Of a stretch of DNA of 64,000 nt, positions 10,668 through 21,082 are shown in pieces. Both the position numbers and the translations under genes were made by a program. Under the pieces are notes generated by a model. That model did not search any database, was not told the origin of the DNA, and saw nothing but the letters and a program-made list of their open reading frames with translations. Location: positions 124,001-188,000 of the forward strand of contig MU270054.1 in NCBI GenBank assembly GCA_021432635.1. The letters are read 5' to 3'. Position 1 is the first letter of the stretch. The number at the start of each line of letters is the position of its first letter. The stretch is from Thozetella sp. PMI_491 (lineage: Eukaryota > Ascomycota > Sordariomycetes > Chaetosphaeriales > Chaetosphaeriaceae).

Positions 10668-11444
10668 TTTGCTTCGGGCGCCTCGAGCTCTGTCGAATTC
10701 GAAGGCTATTTGAACTGGAAACGCGACAAGGGTGGCGGGCAAAGAGCAACTGGTGTAGCAGGCGTGAAGGGCATACATATAGACGCTTCTGGTAGATATT
10801 AGTTTCTCGTGGAACACCGAAGGCGCAACATCACCAGGTGTCATTTCGTTGAAACAGAGCCCTCTCGTATCGAGAGTGTCTTCCATTCCCGCAGCAAGTC
10901 CAGCTTAGTGCGCTTCCAAGATCATCTGACCCAAGGGACAGGTTGAGCACATGTCTCATCTCAAAGAGAGCTGATGATTAAGGTCTCTTTTGTTTACACC
11001 GCGGCGATTGTGGCCCCAAACCGAGACGCCACGGTAATAATAGAGTCTAACAAAGCTGGCCTGTTGTATGATGCACATCTGACGACTGACCGAGAAAGCC
11101 ACTATGGTCACGCTGCTGAGCCACTCTGAGCTGAGCTCACTGAATTGTTCAAATTCTCTTCACTGTCGCTTTCTTTCACCCGTAGGTTGATTCCGCAGTT
11201 CTGCGCTATTGAACCTTTTGGGAATGCGTGACCAACCAAGACTTTGTACAATAAGCAAGAATAATTTGCAGTATGACCGAGGAACCAGGATCGGAATGGA
11301 ATAGTGCGGGCCAGCTGGGTCATCCGATTAAGAGGCGCCGTGGCTGAGACATCCGACGAGCAGAATCAAAGAAGCAGCGAGCGAAAGACGGCAGCAATCA
11401 GTCAATGCGAGGATCGGCCCTCCAAGGCCGAAGCTGCCGGTTTT
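10668..11444. other. intergenic, no gene seen
   Basis: Promoter side of the lipase gene (in-frame codons continue to 10886) and 3' side of the small ORF below. No other supported gene. Confidence 0.55.
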
Positions 11445-11609
11445 CTAAATGTATCGGAACATATTCTCGCGGACGGACCGCTTCAACGCAACCGGCCGGC
11501 CGTTTTCGAGCTCGACACCCGCCAGGCCTCCACCGCCGGCAAGGGCTTCCAGTTTCGCCTTTAGCTGCTCGTCTAGTTCCGCTTGGGTCGGCGCCACGGT
11601 TGTGTCCAT
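11445..11609 (-). CDS. small conserved-looking protein (54 aa), may be 3' exon
   Basis: Open frame of 54 residues starting MDTTVAPTQAELDEQ. It has a charged helical N-terminal half, a Gly-rich hinge (ALAGGGGLAG) and the C-terminal tail VALKRSVRENMFRYI. The composition and the strongly structured C-terminus look coding, and I have the impression of similar short fungal proteins with an RSVR-(D/E)N-(M/L)F-R ending, but I cannot name the family. The frame continues upstream to a possible acceptor CTAG at 11641-11644, preceded by a GCTAAC branch-like sequence. The protein may therefore be the last exon of a longer gene, with a first exon beginning near 11860 and a donor near 11728. Function unknown. 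Confidence 0.45.
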   Translation of the reverse strand: MDTTVAPTQAELDEQLKAKLEALAGGGGLAGVELENGRPVALKRSVRENMFRYI

Positions 11610-12375
11610 CGTGTCGGGCTGCGTCCGACACTCCTCGTGAGCCTAGCGGGGCAGGTCTTGTTAGCATCTTATGATACGGTGCTATTGAGACGCCTCCGTT
11701 TCCAAGCCTTGATATTTACACGTGCCTTTGGCGTGCTGGGACCCGTTGTGGCCCTTGGGGGCGGCTTTGACTCCGAGCTTAACCATGAGGCTATGGTTCG
11801 GAGGCGCTTTCTCGATATTATTCTCGCGCGGCCGGACTGGGACAGAGTCTTTGGCAGCATGGTATTGTTGAATCAACCTCTAGTGTTAAAGCCTGTGGCA
11901 GAAAAAGAAAGTTGAGTGAACACCTTTGCTGAGTTGTGATAGCTGCTGCTCTCGGCGTGCGCCATGATGTCATTCCGATGCCCTAGGGTTAGGGGCACCG
12001 GCCTTCGGGGCCAACAAGATCAGCGGATTAACTTTCCCAAGTGGTTATCGTTGTCTTGGAGGACCGAGATATTGTAAGAGTTTTAGTCCATTGCAGCATG
12101 GCCTCTGTTGATGGGTGGGCCTGTCTCGGAGGTCTCGCGGCGTTCCGAACACCGAACGCCCATGTAGGCAAAGTACGGGAACCCATCTTCGGTCAGTTTC
12201 ACTCGACTGCCATGATGCATCGGCTTCATAGCCAACGGCCGCCACATGCAAGGACGGTATCAAAGATACAGGTATGATTGCGCCACTGTCCCTCGTCTTT
12301 TCTTCGTGCGAGGAGAACATACTGTAGTGAAACAAGTAATAAACGGCCAAGAAGCCACTGAGAATCCTCCCTTTC
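11610..12375. other. intergenic, possible upstream exon of the small ORF
   Basis: On the minus strand an open frame of 63 codons (11860-11669) ends just before the possible acceptor at 11641-11644. It may supply an upstream exon, but no donor is clearly best. The rest, 11920-12375, shows no supported gene. Confidence 0.4.
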
Positions 12376-13287
12376 CTAGCCTCCGGCAATCTTCCACTGG
12401 CTCGACTCTCGCAGCCACTTCTCAAAGCTCTGGAGTCGAGGCTCTTCGCCCCGTAGATGCTCAATGTCCGCTCCATATCCCACCGTGCTGAACCACTCGA
12501 AGCTCTTGGCGGCATCCTCCACTAGCCATAGGACCGGCTGCGCCAGTACGCCGTACGTCTGGGGCAGTTCTTGGCCCACTGTGCGCCGAAAGACGTCCTG
12601 GAGCTCGGTGAAGCTGAGCTCGTCGCCGGCGAGGGCCACGGCTCTGCCGGCCCACGCCTCCGGATCCAAGAGGGCCTTGGCAGCGAAGCGGCCGATGTCA
12701 CGGGTGCTGACCATCTGCATGCGGCGGTCCGCCGGCATGCTCAACGCCCACATAGACGCCATGAGTTTGCCGAAGAACGCCGGGTTGAATGTCTCCATAA
12801 AGCTGGTTGGCCGTAGGATAGTCCAGCGTCGACCGGCGTCGTCGCAGAGCTTGCGGAGCCGCAGCTCGACTCGGTGCTTGGCGGCGAAGTGCGGCACCGA
12901 AGTCGGCTGGGCCCAGCTCGCCTCGTCGCCGCCGCGGTCCACACTGGTGAAGACAGTGTGGTCCACCTTGGTGCTGGAAGCGACGGCCGTTTCGAGAAAG
13001 GGCAATGCCTGCTTCTCGTCGTTGGGTGGGACGGTGACGAGGAAGACGGCCGAGATGGTCGGCCAGGCCCCGAAGATCGGTGCTGGGTCACACGTGTCGC
13101 CCTCAACGAGTATGATCTCTGGGTGAGCCGATTTGAGGGCGAGGGATTTGGGCGACGTGGCCGAGCGTGTCAAAGCGAGAACCCGGGTCGAACTGTTGCC
13201 GGGTGGTACAGATGCGAAGAGGGCGTCGATGGTGGACCGACCTTGCCTGCCTGTGGCACCCACGATCAAAATATCCCGTGTCGCCAT
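12376..13287 (-). CDS. NmrA-like NAD(P)-binding protein
   Basis: Single exon, 303 residues, ATG at 13287. The family comprises atypical short-chain dehydrogenases that bind NAD(P) and act as redox-sensing regulators (NmrA in nitrogen repression, HSCARG) or as reductases. Seen: the N-terminal Rossmann motif DILIVGATGRQGRSTIDAL (glycines spaced GATGRQG), the second-strand ALTRSATSP region, EGDTCDPAPIF, and VFTSVDRGGDEAS. A central RRWTILRPTSFMETFNP matches the usual WTILRP-FME-N pattern of this family. The active-site Tyr-X3-Lys of classical SDRs is not in its usual form, which points to a sensor/regulator or isoflavone-reductase-like role. The product is predicted cytosolic. The gene is divergent from the F-box gene across 525 nt. 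Confidence 0.87.
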   Translation of the reverse strand: MATRDILIVGATGRQGRSTIDALFASVPPGNSSTRVLALTRSATSPKSLALKSAHPEIILVEGDTCDPAPIFGAWPTISAVFLVTVPPNDEKQALPFLETAVASSTKVDHTVFTSVDRGGDEASWAQPTSVPHFAAKHRVELRLRKLCDDAGRRWTILRPTSFMETFNPAFFGKLMASMWALSMPADRRMQMVSTRDIGRFAAKALLDPEAWAGRAVALAGDELSFTELQDVFRRTVGQELPQTYGVLAQPVLWLVEDAAKSFEWFSTVGYGADIEHLRGEEPRLQSFEKWLRESSQWKIAGG

Positions 13288-13812
13288 AGTTATCGAAATA
13301 TTGATGTAAATTATTGCTTGAAATAAAAATGCCATTGAGATTATCGATGGGTTGGCAGTTTCTTTATAACCATTGGCACCCATCGGAGACTTTTCGGGCA
13401 CAAGGCTCGCCCTCTTACTAGCTCGGCGCTATAGATGACCAACTTGGTACAACGTGTAAGTCGAAACTAGGTCGTTAGGAGTGCCATAGTTCTTTTAATG
13501 CGAGTGAGATGTTAATTTTGTCAAATTTCGCCAAGGTACTTTATCTACGGAACCCAATGGAAGAATGCAGTCAAAGGCGAGAGAACCAAACGCGGGTCGC
13601 AGTCATGTTCACTAGACTTCACTTAGCTGCCCGAAAAACGAACAGCTTTGAATAGCTTTGATTAGATTGTTTTCAAAACACACATGAAGCTCTCTTTTCT
13701 CTCTCACTCCATCTCCAACATCTCACACGCCGCCTTAAGTGGAATTGCTTTCCCTTGACCCTTCCCTTGATCCTCATCCATCGACAAGAGAGACATAGCA
13801 ACTACGGTCAAC
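13288..13812. promoter_or_regulatory. shared upstream region of divergent NmrA-like and F-box genes
   Basis: 525 nt between two start codons on opposite strands. It must contain both promoters. AT-rich blocks occur at 13300-13380 and 13490-13530, and a pyrimidine-rich leader (TCTCTTTTCTCTCTC) sits about 110 nt before the F-box start. No specific operator was identified. Confidence 0.55.
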
Positions 13813-15374
13813 ATGGACGCTCCCTCAAATTCTATGCCCGGCCTGGAGGAGATCGATGGCGGCCCTGAAGCCTCTTCCGCTCTCGACACCAACGCCTGGA
13901 GCCCAAGCCCGAATCTGGTTTCGATGCCTCCGGAGTTGCTGCTGATGATCTTTCAAAGTAAGTACTCGTCCCAGTTATCCAGCTCTCTCCATCGCCGCCA
14001 AGCACCTTACTCACGCCTTTTCGACTTGCCATTCTAGGCTTCTGCTATCACTGTACTCGAGATGATTCCCTAGACCGCGCTGAGGGGCGCCGGACACTCG
14101 CGAACCTTGCCGGACTCTGCAAAAGCCTCCGAGGTCCGGCGCAGCATATTCTCTTCCATGAATTCATTGCCGATGATTTTACTGACGGGCGGACCCTTCT
14201 CTTTGCTAAATCCTTGGTCTGTCGGCCCGAGCTGGGAAACTCGGTACGGCGGCTGAAAGTCGACCTCTACTGGAACTCCTTCTGTGAAGACATGGTGTTC
14301 TTCTACAGTAACCTCAGCCACCGCAACCCCATGCTGAAGAAGTTCCGAGAAGACGCCGCTAGCTTTTTTGAGGCTGTCCAGCATTGCTGGACTCATCTAC
14401 AGAAAAAGGCGGATCCATCCTTCCTCGCTGATTGCTCCTCGCCTTATAACTTTGCCACAGCCCGATGGAGGGCGGTGAACGCAATCTTGCTTCTCGCCCC
14501 GCAACTTGAAGTGGTACGCATTCGGGCGGCGGTTCATGTCATAAACCATTTGCTTAGCAAATGGCTGCCCAGGCAGGGAGGTCCGCCCCGTCTGTCGAAT
14601 CTGCGGAAGCTAAAGCTTCACGCCAGCGAGAACGCAGGGCCTAGCTTGCTCGGAGCGTCATATTCCTGGCTGATATTTCTTCTTGAGGATGCGCCAAACC
14701 TTCGCACTCTTCTCCTTAAGCGCTTCGTCCATCCCCTGGGCGGAAGCGTCCAGATTCCAACCCTGGAGAACCTTCGATATGTGCGCATCCAAGGACCGCC
14801 TATGAGCCGGGAGATCATCCAGCACCTCGTCGCGGCATGCCCTAACGTCACGTCCTTCACATTCCGAGCAGACCATTCGAATTACTACAATGACAAAGTG
14901 GACGCATCCCCTCTAGAGTTGGTCAATACCTTTGCGCCGTGGCATAAAAGTCTTGAGCATCTCGACTTGCCATATGAGTTGTGGTCGCCCGAGGATTTCC
15001 TTCCAATGCACGACGTCATCGAATCGTTCCAGGAATTCACGACTCTCAAGACGCTGCGTCTCAGCGCCGTGGCCATCGAACCATGGTGGGATCCTTTCAC
15101 AGTGGATGTGCATGAAGCCTCGTTGGTCGATTTGCTCCCAGAGGGCATTCAGGGTGTCGAACTAGTGGGAATTCCCGAAGAGGATGACTGGCAGGATGTG
15201 GCAGTCTGTGCCTTGGCTGGACTGAAAAAGGCCGTGTCCGAGGGAAGATTCCCAGATCTTGGTTCTATAACCCTTCTCTGGAATAATCGGTTGGGAGGAG
15301 GCGTGCCCTGGGGAGACGTCCAGGGGTTGTTTGCCAACTCCCGAATTATTGTCACTCAGTTTATCGCCATCTAA
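13813..15374 (+). CDS. F-box protein
   Basis: Two exons, 13813-13957 and 14038-15374, split by an 80-nt intron (GTAAGT, TAG) that lies inside the F-box. The product is 493 residues. F-box proteins recruit substrates to SCF ubiquitin ligases through Skp1. Seen: the F-box core MPPELLLMIFQSFCYHCTRDD near residues 38-60 and continuing LANLAGLCKSLRG. A long leucine-rich body follows (LRKLKLHASEN, PNLRTLLLKRFV, PTLENLRYVRIQG, LKTLRLSAVAIE) that resembles irregular leucine-rich repeats used for substrate binding. The C-terminus ends in ANSRIIVTQFIAI. The substrate cannot be inferred. Nothing links it functionally to its neighbours. Confidence 0.85.
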
Positions 15375-15791
15375 CTTCCGTGGCCGACGACGACGACGGG
15401 AACCATAGCACTGGCGCCAGTCCACTAGCTTAGCATGCAGCCCGCAACAAAACACCGGGCAGCGACGGCATGCAAACCCACTCGCTATTTCTTGGGACAA
15501 GGGAGGACAGATGCTGACAAATGGATCCACCCATCGATTCAGGGCTGCCGAATTATATAATTGCGAAAATCCAGTGACACGCCACCGTATCGGAGGTGGG
15601 ACTACGCAATTCCATGTTTTATAATTCCTTAGGTAGTCAGGGACAATGCCCATAGATGGCTGGTCGTTAAATAAGACCTCATTCGCCTAAAAATTCGACA
15701 AGTCGTAGTACATAGGTAAGCATACACACATCCGGCTCGACCGAAACCGGCCTTCTCCCGTGACACGATTCCCACCATCTTCAAACCCACA
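15375..15791. other. intergenic, no gene seen
   Basis: 3' flank of the F-box gene and promoter of the SnoaL-like gene. The last 30 nt before the ATG form a CA-rich leader (CACCATCTTCAAACCCACA). No supported gene. Confidence 0.6.
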
Positions 15792-16232
15792 ATGGCCGCC
15801 GCAAAGCACTTCTCCACCGCCGCCATCCTCGAGCGCTTCTACGACGCCGAGCGCATCTACATGGCGGCCCCGCCGACCGAGCGCGACGCTTCCGGCATGG
15901 TGGCCTGCATCTCGCCCGCTATGCGGCTCTACCAGAGCCCCGACCTCCCCTACGGCGGTGTATACGAAGGGTTAGAAGGATTCCTCCAGTGGAGCAAGCA
16001 GATGTCGGACCTCTTTGATGTTGTCGACGTCCAGAACCCGCGGGTGCTCGAGGGCGATGGCGAGGCAGTGGTGCTCTCGACGTTGCACCTGAGAGTCCGG
16101 AGGACGGGCCAGGTGTTGGTCAGACCGCTGGCGCAGCAAGTCAAGACGGACGGGGAGAAGGGCGTCATCACAGAGATACGTCCGTTCTACTGGGACGTTG
16201 CGGGCCTGAACGCGGCGGTTGCTGAGCAGTAG
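15792..16232 (+). CDS. SnoaL/NTF2-like protein
   Basis: Single exon, 146 residues; the ATG lies in the context CACAATGG. Seen: the helix AAILERFYDAERIYMAA, a substrate-loop region with acidic and aromatic residues (SPDLPYGGVYEGLEGFLQW), the strands VVDVQNPRVLEGDGEAVVLSTLHLRVRRTG, and the ending ITEIRPFYWD, which is the typical final strand of SnoaL-like polyketide-cyclase-fold proteins. No signal peptide. Role unknown. It is not obviously a duplicate of the SnoaL-like gene at 2547-3029, because the sequences share fold-level features only. Confidence 0.78.
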   Translation: MAAAKHFSTAAILERFYDAERIYMAAPPTERDASGMVACISPAMRLYQSPDLPYGGVYEGLEGFLQWSKQMSDLFDVVDVQNPRVLEGDGEAVVLSTLHLRVRRTGQVLVRPLAQQVKTDGEKGVITEIRPFYWDVAGLNAAVAEQ

Positions 16233-17975
16233 CGGTCACAGATGTATCGAACTTGTACGCAGTTCGCCGCCGTGGCACTATTCGAATATTCAAACCGTTT
16301 TGCTACAAATTGTCAGTGCCGCATCGTGCCTCGAGGAATCTAGTTGCGCCGGCCAGTTACTTCTCATACCAGGAGAAGAGATTTCTCCCAAGCCAAGACA
16401 ACAGCTGCAGCCGAGCAATAGCTAGATATATACTTCGCTTTGCAATCCGGTCTACTCTCATTCATCTAGTGGTAATTTCTATCATGAACGAGCTTGCAGC
16501 TACTCTGATCCTCATCGTATCGGCTAGCGTCGAAGTCGCCCTCATTTTGCTCACGGTCCCTTCAAACATCGGGGCTGCTGGCTCGGAGGCGAGCGTCATG
16601 GCCCGTGGAATCCGCTCAGTCTACGGGTCATTCGCAACCTAAAATAGACGGTTGAGTTAGTGAAAGACACTGAAATATTCCCGCGCTGCTCACAGATTGT
16701 TTCTGAAATGACCACCGTGTTGCAGGAGATGTTTACCGAGATCCTTGACTTCGAGGACAGCGTGCACAAAGACAACCTAGAGTCCGGGCTGTTCGAGCGA
16801 AGCTCGCTCCGGGCTCCAGGCTCATGCTTTCCACCAGAATCAAGTGAGTGCTTATCAAGCCAAAGCCCACTTTCCTACAACACGCGATAGTGGCCTTGAG
16901 GAAAGGCTCCGTGCGAAATGTGTCGATCGCCACGACTTTCGACGATGATGTCCAGAGGGTGGCACCATATGAGATCCTATTCCTGGAACGGGCCCAGCGG
17001 CTAATCCATTTCTGAATTCGGCCGACTCAATGTAGGAAGAATCTTGCGCTAATTGCAGCGGTACGGACGGATACTGCGATCACAGAAAGGACCGAGAACT
17101 CAGTCGGTCTCGGTAGCATTTTTCGAGAGCGCCAGGAACTTGTAGCACGTCGGCGAGCCGGTGGCAGGCGAATTGATAAGGTTACTGTGCCTCTTTGTCT
17201 TCGAAGACTTCTGCCGCCGCATCCTATTCCGGTGGAAGAGCCTAACGCAGGCCAGAGCGGTTCCCGGCCGGGATAAGACGGACGACAGCGGCTTGTTGAC
17301 CAAGCCACCCGGGTATGCTGTTATGGGGCTCTGATTAGTTGGCCAAGAGATACGCTTGGAATATCGCGGATATGTCATTGGAGAGAAGCCTCAACACCTA
17401 AGGATGGAATCAAATCTCCAGCCTGTGTGGACTGTCGTGAAGGGTTCTTCGAAAACTAGCTCCCTCGATCGTACGGTTAAGAGGGATATAGTACCAATCT
17501 AATCATGGGCCAAATTAGCAATATTCACATCTGCTGAGATGGCTGAAGGAGCGCCTACTCACTCCGTCTTGATAGGTTGCGAAGGTGTACTGCGCATCCG
17601 AGTTTTGGTTCTTCACCGTGTTGTGTTGATTCCCACCTTTGGCGGCCATCAGGTTGCCAGCCACCGCAACATGACGTGAGGTGATCTATGGAAATACCCA
17701 TTTTCGGGTAGATATCTCATTCACTTCTTCTTTTTTCTCTTCAGTGCTCGGCTTTCCTGGCTTATTGAGAAGGAACGTTGCCCTCTAGTTCCTGGGGCCT
17801 CTAGAGTGGACAAGGTTTTGTCCTCAGGCACTTCAGGCAGCAATGCAAGTCGCCTGACCTATCGACAGACGTCTCCCTCTTGAAGATTTGCAGCTTGACA
17901 CAACCCATTTCCTATCAGGAAATCACCCGTAGACGTACATTATCGCCCAAGCATCTGACTGTATTTTTTGACACC
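16233..17975. other. long intergenic region with a weak spliced ORF
   Basis: 1.7 kb lacking a convincing gene. A 51-codon frame from 16484 has one hydrophobic segment. A doubtful two-exon frame is listed separately at 16660-17015. The section 17020-17880 shows nothing I can support. Confidence 0.5.
16660..17015 (+). CDS. doubtful small two-exon ORF
   Basis: A frame starting near 16660 (first true ATG inside it at 16708) runs MTTVLQEMFTEILDFEDSV and on to FPPES. If a 47-nt intron (GTGAGT ... GATAG, about 16842-16888) is removed, it continues as MALRKGSVRNVSIATTF and ends QRLIHF before a stop near 17014. The second half looks coding-like (mixed charged and aliphatic residues), but the branch site is poor and no family is recognised. 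It may be the remnant of a larger gene. Confidence 0.2.
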
Positions 17976-18929
17976 ATGGCATCGGGATATCCTGAACCCT
18001 TCATTGTCCCTCCACGTCGTCTTCCCCACAAGCAAACCTTTATCATCCTACACGGTCGCGGCTCCTGGGGCGAGAAATTTGGCCAAGCATTCATAGACTG
18101 GCCCATCGTCTCTGCGCCTCTCCCCACGTCCTCAGAGGAGCCGGCGCTCAACTCCATAACAACCAGGACTATCGTCTCTGCATTTCCGCATGCACGGTTT
18201 GTTTTCCCGAGCGCAGCGCGGCGCCGTGCAACGATCTATCGCCGGGCCTACACGCGTCAGTGGTTCGACAGCTGGAAGCTAGATCCACCTGCCACAGATC
18301 GAGAAGAGCTCCAGATCCCTGGACTTCACGAAACCACCGAGTACATACACGGGCTGTTACGGGCGGAGATTGCGGCGGTCCCGGGAGGTGCTGCCAACAT
18401 CGTTCTGGGGGGGCTTAGTCAAGGATGTGCTGTATCTTTAGTCTCTCTTCTTTTATGGAAGGGTGATCCCCTGGCCGCGGCGTTTGGGATGTGCGGCTGG
18501 CTTCCCTACGCGGACCGGCTTCGAGATGAGTTTCTCGGCGCCGAGGCTAAACATTCGGAACCAGACAAGCAGTCCGACGAGCTAGATTTCGATCCATTTG
18601 AGAGAGATGACGGAGACGGTAATACTGGTCCCCCGCCAGAGCTGGTATCTGTAGCCATACGCTGGTTGCGAGAAGAACTTGAAGCGGCAAGTCAGTCCAC
18701 CGATATGTTCAAAAGAGGGTTTCAGCAAGTGCCTATTTTTCTAGGACATGGGGTAGTGGACGAAAAAGTTAGTATTATATTGGGGCGGAATGCGGCAAGT
18801 AGTCTCGGGATTTTGGGTATTGATACATCGTGGCATCAGTACGAGGGCTTGGGGCATTGGTATTCCGGCGACATGTTGCGGGACTTAGTAGATTTTCTTG
18901 GTTCCTCGACAGGCTGGGGCTCGGATTAA
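17976..18929 (+). CDS. acyl-protein thioesterase/carboxylesterase-like hydrolase
   Basis: Single exon, 317 residues from the ATG at 17976; the frame is open 96 nt upstream, but the upstream residues look non-homologous. The family (lysophospholipase/APT, alpha/beta hydrolase 2) removes acyl groups from proteins or small esters. Seen: the FIILHGRGSWGEKFG oxyanion region, HARFVFPSA, WFDSWKL (the family has a W-F-D motif here), nucleophile Ser about 148 in VLGGLSQGCAVSL, the acid in LGHGVVDEKV, and His in YEGLGHWY. All triad positions are present. There is an insertion of about 40 acidic residues (KHSEPDKQSDELDFDPFERDD) between the core and the acid residue, common in fungal members. No signal peptide, so probably cytosolic. 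Confidence 0.87.
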   Translation: MASGYPEPFIVPPRRLPHKQTFIILHGRGSWGEKFGQAFIDWPIVSAPLPTSSEEPALNSITTRTIVSAFPHARFVFPSAARRRATIYRRAYTRQWFDSWKLDPPATDREELQIPGLHETTEYIHGLLRAEIAAVPGGAANIVLGGLSQGCAVSLVSLLLWKGDPLAAAFGMCGWLPYADRLRDEFLGAEAKHSEPDKQSDELDFDPFERDDGDGNTGPPPELVSVAIRWLREELEAASQSTDMFKRGFQQVPIFLGHGVVDEKVSIILGRNAASSLGILGIDTSWHQYEGLGHWYSGDMLRDLVDFLGSSTGWGSD

Positions 18930-19764
18930 CACAGTCGATAAACACTCCGCTTCGGCGAGCAACCCGGCAACTCAGGCCGATCCACGTGCGGGTTTGCTGG
19001 ACAGTTGCCTCTGCAGATCACCTATGCAAGACAATCAAGCCGTCTAGTAGTTGCCATGCGCCAACACCGCACTCGTCGCCGCAAATTAAGGAGGCCCTTC
19101 CGGGTAGGCAGAACGGTTCTAAATATGGCACACAGGCGGGACAACTTCATCTGTGATTGATTACCCCAACACTGGAAGCTCCATGGAAGCCGGCCTGCCC
19201 TAACCGAGGGTCGGATTGAGATCGACGAATGGGCGGCAGCTGGACCCGCATTGCCTGGATATATCGTCTGGCTAAACATGCCTTAAACAGTCACCGCCAG
19301 TACACTCAAGCACGATATAGGAAAGGGTATCTATAAGGCAAGTAGCGACTTGCGATAAAGGAATGTGCGCCACATCCCGGAGGTGGTGTTCCATATGCGC
19401 TATACGTCACTCCGAGGACACAGTGGAGTTGAGCATTATACCCTACCTATTGGAGTAAACGAGAACAATGCTTCTTAGCGAGATGGACAAAGGAGTCCAC
19501 AGTTCGCTTAGCAACATACGCTGGCGGGAAATGGTCATATTGAACAATTTATGTCCCCGCGTCATCCCCAGTGCCGATATCTGGGCTCGAGGGATTCCCT
19601 CGGATGGTTGCATTAGATTGCCTTGCAGGGCATTCCTGGTTCAAGGACGGGATGCCAAGATACATTAGTAGCGACCCATGGAATCGCTTCGTGAATAACA
19701 TAACTCGTTTTCAACCTCCTCCATGAGACCTTACGCCTTACTCTGCAAACATCAGTCGACCAAG
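18930..19764. other. intergenic, no gene seen
   Basis: 3' flank of the hydrolase and promoter of the DUF3237 gene. Short open frames occur on both strands (19022-19279 minus, 19468-19668 plus) without coding character. Confidence 0.6.
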
Positions 19765-20320
19765 ATGCGCCTTCCGTTCCTCTCGCTCGCTCTGCTGCCC
19801 GCGGCGCTCGCCTTCAACCCTCCCCTCAACCCTCCCGACATTCTCTTGCCCAAGGCAAACCATCTCTTGGCGGGTAACCTCAGCGTTGGTCTTTCTGTAG
19901 ATGTTGGGAGCATGCCGGTTGGGAATGTCACCGTGATTCCCATCACAGGAGGCGCCGTTCAAGGGCCCAATCTGACAGGTATGCGGAACGCTCTCTGCAA
20001 GCCCACAGGAGGCATGATTCATGAGCAATCACGACTGACACAAAGAAGGCAAGGTGCTTGCCATCGGAGCAGACTGGGGCATCACAACGCCCCAGGGCAT
20101 TTACTATCCCGACATCCGCACGCAAATCCGTACGCTAGACGGAGCCAATATCTACCTCCAGATGACGGGGTGGATGCAGCACGACAACACGACGTATGTG
20201 CGGACAGTTTTCCAGACGGGGAGCCCGAACTACGCATGGCTGAATTATGTGGTTGCCTTTGGGGTTCTCGGCGGTTCCAGCACGGGCTTTGTGGTTGACA
20301 TTTGGCAGTTCACGCAGTGA
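19765..20320 (+). CDS. secreted DUF3237-family protein
   Basis: Two exons, 19765-19978 and 20049-20320, with a 70-nt intron (GTATGC ... AAG); 161 residues. An earlier in-frame ATG at 19723 exists; I chose 19765 because it begins a signal peptide (MRLPFLSLALLPAALAF). DUF3237 proteins form a small beta-barrel of unknown role. Seen: the opening VGLSVDVGSMPVGNVTVIPITGG, GPNLTGKVLAIGADWGITTPQG across the splice junction, TLDGANIYLQMTGW, and the ending GFVVDIWQFTQ. The family pattern of G-P-x-L-x-G-x-V followed by GADW is clear and supports the intron. Two or more N-glycosylation sequons agree with secretion. Confidence 0.85.
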
Positions 20321-21082
20321 ATTTGCAGCCACCGTGTAGAGCTTAGCAGATAGGCGCGTTAACGAAGTCGTAATTTGACTATGGCTATGATTTCTTGGCA
20401 AGAAATTCTCCTGGGAGCTTTGAGGACATGTTGCCCGCAGTGGGAAGCTGGAGTCGCCTGTGGACAACTCTACGGAGCTACCTAGATAGACAAACCTCGA
20501 GGCGAGATATCCCACGCAATCCAACGTATCATAAACTGCGGGACGTGATAGAAAAGGTTCCCTTTCTTTACTTTCCTTATCATTTGTATGTTCGCAAAAT
20601 GCAGAGTATAAAAAAAGAAGCAAAAATAAACTGATGCATACAGAAACCCTTGCACCTGAGCCGTGCCAGAAACGGAAGAGAATGCCCCGCAGCGCTCGTC
20701 TGGGAATTGTCTCCTCTCAAGGCCCCGGTTTGCGGTTAATTAATACCCATGATAACAAATGAGACCTATACTATCCACCGGAAGGCATACCCCTCTAGAC
20801 CGCCCACCGGATAGACCAGGCCACCGGAAGACGTCACAGCCCGGCAACTCGGTATGGGCGTGGCCGTGCCGGGCAGCGGTCCTGCAACTTTTGATTAGCC
20901 CCAGCCGCTCGCTAGGGTCGTATAGTATAGGCATCTTCAGCTATAAAGCGCAAGATTTCGAGGGTGCCAAGAGGGTCATGTGGGCGAGCAGCGAGCTAGC
21001 GGGCATTTCCCATGGGATTGTGACACCTAAAAACTCGCCGTCTTCCGCCGGGTAGAAAGGACTCTCTGCCATCTTGTCGGGC
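20321..21082. other. intergenic, no gene seen
   Basis: 3' flank of the DUF3237 gene and promoter of the LIP-family lipase. It contains a 20-nt word (TAGACCAGGCCACCGGAAGA near 20814-20833) that recurs with one difference near 46558-46577. No supported gene. Confidence 0.55.
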
